A DNA stretch of 55,261 nucleotides from Bradyrhizobium nitroreducens. GTDB lineage: Bacteria > Pseudomonadota > Alphaproteobacteria > Rhizobiales > Xanthobacteraceae. The DNA lies in NCBI RefSeq assembly GCF_002776695.1, contig NZ_LFJC01000003.1, forward strand, positions 7,311,631 to 7,366,891, given 5' to 3'. Position numbers and translations under genes: made by a program. Below, piece by piece: positions 50,114 to 55,261 of this stretch; position 1 is the first letter of the stretch, and each line of letters opens with the position of its first letter. The notes below the pieces were generated by a model. That model had not been told where the DNA came from, did no database searches, and worked only from the letters and a program-made list of their open reading frames with translations.

Positions 50114-50437
50114 ATGTCGCAATCCATGGCCTGGCTGATTCTGGTGGCCGCCGGCGCGCTCGATGTCGGCTGGGCGATCTCGATGAAATACGCGGAAGGC
50201 TACACGCGCGTGGGCTGGAGCATTGCGTCGCTCGTGCTGCTCGCGGCCTTCGTTGTCCTGCTCGGGCGCGCCTTGAAGGTGCTCGAGGTCGGCGTCGCCT
50301 ATTCGGTGTGGACCGGCATTGGGGCTGCCGGCACCTTCGTGATGGGCGTCGTGCTGTTCGGCGAGACCTTGAGCGCGATGAAGCTTGCGGGTATCGCGCT
50401 CGTCTTGACGGGGATCGTGGCGCTGAAGCTGGCTTGA
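50114..50437 (+). CDS. SMR-family transporter, Gdx/SugE-like, with Asp at the key acidic site
   Basis: 107 residues, four membrane helices. Small multidrug resistance proteins work as antiparallel dimers exchanging protons for guanidinium or cationic drugs. GVAYSVWTGIGAAGTFVMGVVLFGE is the Gdx/SugE signature. The membrane-embedded glutamate of helix 1, normally in ALEVGWA, is here Asp17 (ALDVGWAIS; codon GAT). It is probably co-transcribed with the preceding GST. Confidence 0.88.
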   Translation: MSQSMAWLILVAAGALDVGWAISMKYAEGYTRVGWSIASLVLLAAFVVLLGRALKVLEVGVAYSVWTGIGAAGTFVMGVVLFGETLSAMKLAGIALVLTGIVALKLA

Positions 50438-50455
50438 GCGGGCGAATTCAGTGCC

Positions 50456-50578
50456 GTAGCCCGGATGGAGCCAACGGGTCGGCGCAAGGCGCCGCCCGAT
50501 GACAGGCTCCGCGCAATCCGGGACGGTGTCTCTGCAGCGAGAGGTTTCCCGGATTTCGCTACGCTCCATCCGGGCTAC
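50456..50578. repeat. Interspersed palindromic repeat (GTAGCCCGGATGGAGC type)
   Basis: GTAGCCCGGATGGAGC (50456-50471) and GCTCCATCCGGGCTAC (50563-50578) are perfect 16-bp inverted repeats. It fills the gap between two convergent genes. Confidence 0.85.
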
Positions 50579-50590
50579 AAGACCAATGCC

Positions 50591-51238
50591 TCAGCGAACG
50601 TTCGCCAGACGCATGTCCAGATACGCCGTGATGGTTTCCATCAGCGGCTCGAGCTTGGCGTCGAAGAAGTGGTTGGCGCCGGGGATGATCTGCTGGTCGA
50701 TCACGATGCCCTTCTGCGTCTTCAGCTTCTCGACCAGCGTGTTGACGTCCTTGGGCGGCACCACCGCGTCCTTCTCGCCATGCACGATCAGGCCCGACGA
50801 CGGGCAGGGCGCGAGGAACGAGAAGTCGTAGAGATTGGCCGGCGGCGCGATCGAGATGAAGCCCTCGACCTCAGGACGGCGCATCAAGAGCTGCATGCCG
50901 ATCCAGGCGCCGAACGAGAAGCCGGCGACCCAGCAGGCGCGCGCTTCGGGATTGATGGTCTGTGCCCAGTCGAGCGCGGCTGCCGCGTCCGACAACTCGC
51001 CGGTGCCATGGTCGAATGAGCCCTGGCTGCGGCCGACGCCGCGGAAGTTGAAGCGCAGCACCGAAAAACCGCGATGCGCGAAGGCGTAGTAGCACTGGTA
51101 CACGATCTGATGATTCATCGTGCCGTGGAACTGCGGATGCGGATGCAGGATCATCGCGATCGGCGCGTTCTTCTGCTTGGCCGGGTGATAGCGACCCTCG
51201 AGGCGGCCGGCAGGGCCGGTGAAAATAACTTCAGGCAT
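50591..51238 (-). CDS. Alpha/beta hydrolase (YqiA/dienelactone hydrolase-like)
   Basis: 215 residues. LHPHPQFHGTMNHQIV, RFNFRGVGRSQGSFDHG, nucleophile elbow AGFSFGAWIG, IVHGEKDAVVPP and GANHFFDAKL give a complete Ser-Asp-His hydrolase. This compact type is common as a cytoplasmic esterase in alphaproteobacteria; the substrate is unknown. Start at MPEVIFTGPAG, the conserved beginning of this family; longer in-frame readings lack support. Confidence 0.85.
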   Translation of the reverse strand: MPEVIFTGPAGRLEGRYHPAKQKNAPIAMILHPHPQFHGTMNHQIVYQCYYAFAHRGFSVLRFNFRGVGRSQGSFDHGTGELSDAAAALDWAQTINPEARACWVAGFSFGAWIGMQLLMRRPEVEGFISIAPPANLYDFSFLAPCPSSGLIVHGEKDAVVPPKDVNTLVEKLKTQKGIVIDQQIIPGANHFFDAKLEPLMETITAYLDMRLANVR

Positions 51239-51575
51239 GGATGATCTCTGATTGAGTCCCTTGGAGGTGATCCCTGCGCAATCGTCCGATTGAGGCTCAC
51301 CCAGCGTTGCCGCCGGCGAGAGCACGGATGAAGGGTGGAGAGGCGCGCCCTCGGATGATGCGCGAGTGGCGCGCAGGTGAACTGACGCGCGCTTCTAACA
51401 CGAGGCAAGGGTCAAAAAGCAAGCATCTTCGACATCTCTCAATCGGCTCAACAGCTTAGCCAGTCATCGCGGCGTCATGTCCGGCCGGACGCTGGGGATG
51501 GGGAGGCTGCCGCGCCACAGCTGGGCGCCGGTGAGAGCCGGCTGTTCTGCCGAGGCCCCGACCAACCAATTGGAA
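51239..51575. other. Intergenic region, nothing specific recognised
   Basis: Holds the upstream region of the alpha/beta hydrolase gene and the 3' flank of the LytTR gene. No ribosome-site-supported open frame, strong hairpin or repeat family member was identified. Confidence 0.4.
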
Positions 51576-52562
51576 TCACGAGTGTTTATGAACGGACGTC
51601 GCATCGGCGGAGGCGATTCCCGCCGGGGCGGTTCGGCTTCCGAGCGCGGCGACCGCCGGCCGGTAACGCCGGCTGCCTCCGAGCGTCTGCCCGTTGTCGA
51701 AGGCGAGCTCGAAATCCCCGGAAGCTCTGAGATCCACGCCGCTCACCCGGTCGAGATTGGCAAGCCTGGTCCGGTGAACGCGAACGATGGAAAAGCGCGC
51801 CAGCTCGCTTTCCGCCGCTGCGAGCGTACCCCGGATCAGGTGCTGGGTGCCGTCCGCGAGGCTGTATTCGATGTAGTTGCCGGCGGACGCGACCCAGAGG
51901 ATGTCGCGCGGCACCACACGAATGCGGCTGGTGCCGTCGCGCAGCCAGATCATGTCGGGAGACGGCGGCAGCGGGCCGGGCGCCGCGGGAGCGGCTGCGG
52001 CGGTCTTCAGCTCACGCCGGCTTTCGAGCAGCCAGATCGTGCCGGCGATCAGGACAACGGCCACGGCGTCCTTGCGGAATTCATAAAGGACCGTCGCGAG
52101 TGAGAAACGGAAATCGTAGGCGCCTCCGGCGAGCCAAAGCGCGAGCTTCCGCACCCAGACCATCCCGGCGATGTGAAGGGCGGAGAAGCCGAGCAGGGCG
52201 ATGGTCCCGATTCCGACCCGCGCGGCGAGGCCGGACATCCGGCGCATGCGGCGGACCGCCAGCACTGGGATCGGCAGCAGCAGCAGGATGACGGCGATGC
52301 TCGACATCTCCCAGAACAGCCGCCGACCGATGTCGTAACTGTCGCCGCGCCAGGCGGCGTCCTGAGCGCCCGAGAACGCGTTGACGATTCCGATCGCGAG
52401 CGAGACGGCCGCAATCGCAGCGAACATCATCCGGTCGCCGCCGCTGATCCCAGAAGGCCCGCGACTCGTCCCAGCCGCAGGCAGCTCGTCCCCTCGCGTC
52501 CGATTCTGATCCCAAACCGGCTCGACGTGCGCCGCCGGCGGAGCATTTTCGGTGTCAGCCAT
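51576..52562 (-). CDS. Membrane-bound LytTR-type DNA-binding regulator
   Basis: 328 residues. After a disordered N-terminus, four membrane helices (about 45-65, 82-102, 115-135, 160-180) precede a cytoplasmic LytTR domain (about 205-300: IRVVPRDILWVASAGNYIEYSLADG, FSIVRVHRTRLANLDRVSGVDL). Such one-component membrane regulators usually control an adjacent gene. It is divergently transcribed from an acyltransferase gene 60 nt away. ATG chosen; a TTG four codons earlier is possible. The C-terminal tail is disordered. Confidence 0.85.
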   Translation of the reverse strand: MADTENAPPAAHVEPVWDQNRTRGDELPAAGTSRGPSGISGGDRMMFAAIAAVSLAIGIVNAFSGAQDAAWRGDSYDIGRRLFWEMSSIAVILLLLPIPVLAVRRMRRMSGLAARVGIGTIALLGFSALHIAGMVWVRKLALWLAGGAYDFRFSLATVLYEFRKDAVAVVLIAGTIWLLESRRELKTAAAAPAAPGPLPPSPDMIWLRDGTSRIRVVPRDILWVASAGNYIEYSLADGTQHLIRGTLAAAESELARFSIVRVHRTRLANLDRVSGVDLRASGDFELAFDNGQTLGGSRRYRPAVAALGSRTAPAGIASADATSVHKHS

Positions 52563-52621
52563 TTTCACTGTCAACCTGGCCCGAAAACCGCGTTCGTCGT
52601 CCCCTCAAGGAGCAGAAAACC

Positions 52622-53815
52622 ATGACAACACCACAGCAATTCCAAAGCTCGGAAAGGCGTTTCGATCTGGACTGGGTGCGGATTTTAGCCTTCGGACTCT
52701 TGATCTTCTACCACGTCGGCATGCTCTACGTGTCCTGGGGATTTCACATCAAGAGCGCGCACCGGCTGACCTGGCTGGAACCCGTGATGCTGTTCCTCAA
52801 CCCCTGGCGGCTGTCGCTGCTGTTCCTGGTGTCGGGGGTCGCAACCCGCTTCATGCTCGACAAGTCGACCCCGGCCTCGCTCGCGGGTGCGCGGTCGGCA
52901 CGCCTGCTGATCCCGCTGATCTTCGGCATGCTCGTGATCGTGCCGCCGCAGTCCTATCTCCAGATCGTGGAAAGCCTCGGCTATCCCGCGGGCTTTCTGG
53001 ATTTCTATGCCAGGCACTACTTTGCCTTCGGCGCGCAGTTCTGTCCGAATCCCTGCATCGTGCTGCCGACCTGGAACCATCTCTGGTTCGTGGTCTATCT
53101 CTGGGTCTACACGATGGCCTTGATCGGCGTGCTCGCGATATGGCCTGCCGGCGCCGACTGGCTTGGCCGGAGGCTGGCTGGCGTGCTCGCCGGGCCCCGG
53201 CTGCTGATCGTGCCCTGCCTGCTGTTTGCGGCCTGGCGCCTGGTGCTGTTTCCGGCTTTCCCATCGACGCATGCGCTGTTCGGCGACTGGTACAACCATG
53301 CGGACCACGCGACGGCCTTCCTGATCGGTTTCCTGCTGGCGAAGCAGGAGGGGATCTGGCGCGAGGTCGAACGTCAGCGCTGGATGGCAATGCTGGCTGC
53401 GGCCGCCTGCTTCTCTGCCTTCATCCTGGTTCGCGCCGGTCTATTTGCGCCGTCGTCTGCGCTGAAGTCGTTCGCAGCCTCGGCCTATGGTTGCTACCAG
53501 TGGCTCGCGATCGCCGCCGTGCTCGGCTTTGCGCGGCGCACCTTCACGGCCGACAGCCCGGTGCGTCGCTATCTCACCGACGCGATCTTCCCGTACTACA
53601 TCGTGCATCAGACAGGGATCATCGTGATCGCGCATCAACTGCGCGACAGCGGTCTTTCGGCCGGGAGCGAGGCCTCCATCGTCATCATCGGGACCGCGCT
53701 CACTTGCGTGGCGACCTATGAAATCGTCCGGCGCATCGCCTGGCTGCGGCCGCTGTTCGGATTGCGCGCGGTGCCGCGGACGATTGCCAGGATGGAGCAG
53801 CATCAGCCGGCCTGA
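52622..53815 (+). CDS. Membrane acyltransferase (acyltransferase-3 family)
   Basis: 397 residues with about ten membrane helices. RRFDLDWVRILAFGLLIFYHVGML carries the conserved Arg and His of the acyltransferase-3 family, which moves acyl (often acetyl or succinyl) groups onto extracytoplasmic sugars or lipids. LPTWNHLWFVVYLWVY and FPYYIVHQTGIIVIAH are further family features. Likely modifies a surface glycan such as a glucan or lipopolysaccharide. Start supported by AAGGAGCAGAAAACC. The divergent LytTR gene probably regulates it. Confidence 0.88.
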   Translation: MTTPQQFQSSERRFDLDWVRILAFGLLIFYHVGMLYVSWGFHIKSAHRLTWLEPVMLFLNPWRLSLLFLVSGVATRFMLDKSTPASLAGARSARLLIPLIFGMLVIVPPQSYLQIVESLGYPAGFLDFYARHYFAFGAQFCPNPCIVLPTWNHLWFVVYLWVYTMALIGVLAIWPAGADWLGRRLAGVLAGPRLLIVPCLLFAAWRLVLFPAFPSTHALFGDWYNHADHATAFLIGFLLAKQEGIWREVERQRWMAMLAAAACFSAFILVRAGLFAPSSALKSFAASAYGCYQWLAIAAVLGFARRTFTADSPVRRYLTDAIFPYYIVHQTGIIVIAHQLRDSGLSAGSEASIVIIGTALTCVATYEIVRRIAWLRPLFGLRAVPRTIARMEQHQPA

Positions 53816-53866
53816 TGCGCACGTCCCTCCGATTGGCCGGACGGCAAAAGGTGCTAAGAGGGCAAA

Positions 53867-55006
53867 ATGCCGACCCGTGTCTATCTCGACTGGAACGCGA
53901 CCACGCCGCTGCGCCCCGAGGCGCGGGCGGCGATGGTTGCGGCGTTTGACCTGATCGGCAATCCGTCGTCGGTCCATGCCGAGGGGCGGGAGGCGCGGCG
54001 ATTGGTCGAGGAGGCCCGCGCCGAGGTTGCCTTGGCAGTCGGTGCGGTGGCCCGGAACGTCGTCTTCACCTCGGCCGGAACCGAGGCCAATGCGCTGGCG
54101 CTGTCGCCGGGGCTGCGGGGGCCGTCCGGCCGACCTGTCGAACGGCTGCTGGTTTCGGCGGTTGAGCACGCCTCGGTGCTGGCGGGAGGCCGGTTCCCGG
54201 GCGCCGCGATCGGTCTGATCCCGGTCACGCGCTCCGGGGTGGTCGACCTCGAGCATCTAAGGGCCCAGCTCAAGGACGGTCCGCCGGCGCTGGTTTCGAT
54301 CATGGCCGCCAACAATGAGACCGGCGCGCTCCAACCGGTCGCCGAGGCGGCAACGATTGTTCACGAGGCCGGCGGCCTGCTGCATGTCGATGCGATCCAG
54401 GCGCTGGGCAAAATCCCGTTCGACATCAAGGCTGTAGGCGCCGACCTTGCGACCTTTTCTGCGCACAAGATCGGCGGCCCCAAAGGCGTCGGCGCATTGG
54501 TCGTGGCCGAGGGGATCGCCGGACTGGAGCCGGTGTTGCGGGGCGGGGGACAGGAGCAGAGCCGCCGCGCCGGGACCGAGAATGTCGCCGGCATTGCCGG
54601 CTTTGGCGCGGCTGTGAGGGTTGCGCTTCAGGCTCTGCCGGAAGATGTGGAGTGGATGGCAACCCTCAGAAATCACTTCGAAAATGGCATTCGGGGGATC
54701 GCGGGCGCGACGATCTTCTCAGAGGGGGTGAAGCGGTTGCCGAATACCGTTTTGTTCACGGCGCCGGGCCTCAAGGCCGAAACCGCCGTAATCGGTTTCG
54801 ACCTCGAAGGCATTGCCGTCTCCTCCGGCTCCGCCTGTTCCTCGGGCAAGGTCCAGCCGTCGCACGTTCTTTCGGCCATGGGCTTTGACCCGATGGTGGC
54901 CCAGGGAGCGGTGCGTCTCAGTCTGGGCTGGTCCACGGAACCGGATGACATCAACAGGGCGTTAGAGGCTTGGCGAAAGCTCGGTAATACCCTACTTAGA
55001 CATTAA
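53867..55006 (+). CDS. Cysteine desulfurase (IscS/NifS family)
   Basis: 379 residues. PLP enzyme that takes sulfur from cysteine for Fe-S cluster assembly. VYLDWNATTPLRPEA, His101 (VEHASVL), Schiff-base Lys201 (SAHKIGGPKG) and the persulfide Cys324 in SSGSACSSGKVQPSHVL are present. The short loop with SGSACSSG is class I (IscS/NifS-like), not SufS. It lies directly upstream of sufB, as in many alphaproteobacterial suf operons where an IscS-like gene heads the cluster. Confidence 0.92.
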   Translation: MPTRVYLDWNATTPLRPEARAAMVAAFDLIGNPSSVHAEGREARRLVEEARAEVALAVGAVARNVVFTSAGTEANALALSPGLRGPSGRPVERLLVSAVEHASVLAGGRFPGAAIGLIPVTRSGVVDLEHLRAQLKDGPPALVSIMAANNETGALQPVAEAATIVHEAGGLLHVDAIQALGKIPFDIKAVGADLATFSAHKIGGPKGVGALVVAEGIAGLEPVLRGGGQEQSRRAGTENVAGIAGFGAAVRVALQALPEDVEWMATLRNHFENGIRGIAGATIFSEGVKRLPNTVLFTAPGLKAETAVIGFDLEGIAVSSGSACSSGKVQPSHVLSAMGFDPMVAQGAVRLSLGWSTEPDDINRALEAWRKLGNTLLRH

Positions 55007-55023
55007 GCGACGAAACACGGCTT

Positions 55024-55078
55024 GAACGGTTCTAAGCCCGTGCTTTCTGCCAAAAAACATCGTAATACTCGTCCGAGT
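55024..55078 (+). promoter_or_regulatory. Candidate operators upstream of sufB
   Basis: Two dyads lie in the 113-nt gap before sufB: TTGAACGGTTCTAAG (GAA-N3-TTC core, right half like an Irr/ICE half site) and ACTCGTCCGAGT (55067-55078, ACTCG-N2-CGAGT). Either could bind an iron- or Fe-S-responsive regulator. Matches are partial, and no regulator is encoded nearby. Confidence 0.25.
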
Positions 55079-55119
55079 TTGATCCACCGTGGTCCTTGAA
55101 ACCACGAGCGGAGGATAGA

Positions 55120-55261
55120 ATGCCAGCCGTGCAAGAGACGGTCGAGCGCGTGAAGCGCATCGACGTCGATCAGTATCGTTATGGGTTTGAGACCCTGATC
55201 GAGTCCGACAAGGCCCCCAAGGGGCTGTCGGAAGAGACCGTCAAATTCATCTCGCAGAAGA
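55120..55261 (+). CDS. sufB: SufB, Fe-S cluster scaffold subunit (5' part only)
   Basis: 47 codons visible before the window ends. ATG follows GGAGGATAGA. MPAVQETVERVKRIDVDQYRYGF and the segment around ESDKAPKGLSEETV are the typical alphaproteobacterial SufB N-terminus. SufB, with SufC and SufD, assembles Fe-S clusters. It confirms that the cysteine desulfurase heads a suf operon. Confidence 0.85.
   Translation, partial: MPAVQETVERVKRIDVDQYRYGFETLIESDKAPKGLSEETVKFISQK

Noticed and set aside
53867..55006. Nitrogen-fixation nifS
   Set aside because: The next gene is sufB and no nif genes are present, so a housekeeping suf role is more likely.
1..55261. CRISPR array, tRNA, rRNA, integrase or transposase
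   Set aside because: No evenly spaced direct repeats, cloverleaf, rRNA core sequence or recombinase motif was seen.

Overview
The window is high-GC DNA from an alphaproteobacterium, most likely Bradyrhizobium or a close relative. This rests on gene content: a TIGR03809-type protein, a SigF/NrsF pair, a cupredoxin-ECF sigma operon, hopanoid genes (hpnO, hpnN, ispH-hpnH) and an alphaproteobacterial LexA box (GTTC-N7-GTTC). Several families of palindromic interspersed repeats fit the same group. I see no rRNA, tRNA, CRISPR array, transposase or integrase. It reads as chromosomal core and semi-core sequence with small accessory patches.

Layout. 1-9300: a partial TIGR03809-like gene; an ECF sigma / anti-sigma / secreted subtilase operon on the minus strand; a diguanylate cyclase with a DUF2336 protein; and a SigF-type sigma factor with its NrsF-type membrane anti-sigma. 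9300-20200: enoyl-CoA hydratase, a TolC-type outer-membrane channel, a Tat-exported amidohydrolase, a heavy-metal-type RND pump with its adaptor, a CoA-transferase, a small membrane protein and an SDR. 20350-28950: a DNA-damage island. The mutagenic polymerase operon imuA-imuB-dnaE2 and a radical SAM / UdgX pair are transcribed divergently from a shared region carrying one LexA box. dnaE2 also carries an in-frame palindromic repeat. 29000-34600: Pit phosphate transporter, M20 amidohydrolase, GMC oxidoreductase, alpha/beta hydrolase.

34800-39200: metallophosphoesterase, Tat-exported cupredoxin, ECF sigma and zinc-binding anti-sigma in one operon, then small exported or membrane proteins and a duplicated scrap of the anti-sigma gene. 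39247-46620: hopanoid functions (HpnO aminotransferase, HpnN exporter, IspH, HpnH) with a DUF2147 protein between hpnO and hpnN. 46620-49300: over 900 bp of repeat sequence, then a divergent pair of predicted wall-polymer enzymes (M15 peptidase and GH75-like chitosanase) with no visible signal peptides. 49400-55261: GST and a Gdx-type SMR gene behind a striking double operator, an alpha/beta hydrolase, a LytTR regulator divergent from an acyltransferase, and the start of the suf Fe-S cluster operon (cysteine desulfurase, sufB).

Three groups look most worth pursuing. The first is the LexA-boxed divergent SOS island, whose radical SAM enzyme has no assigned substrate. The second is the sigma / anti-sigma / subtilase operon, where the anti-sigma periplasmic tail looks like a subtilase prodomain. 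The third is the palindromic element that has become protein sequence inside dnaE2. All family assignments come from reading the translated sequence; no database search was run.
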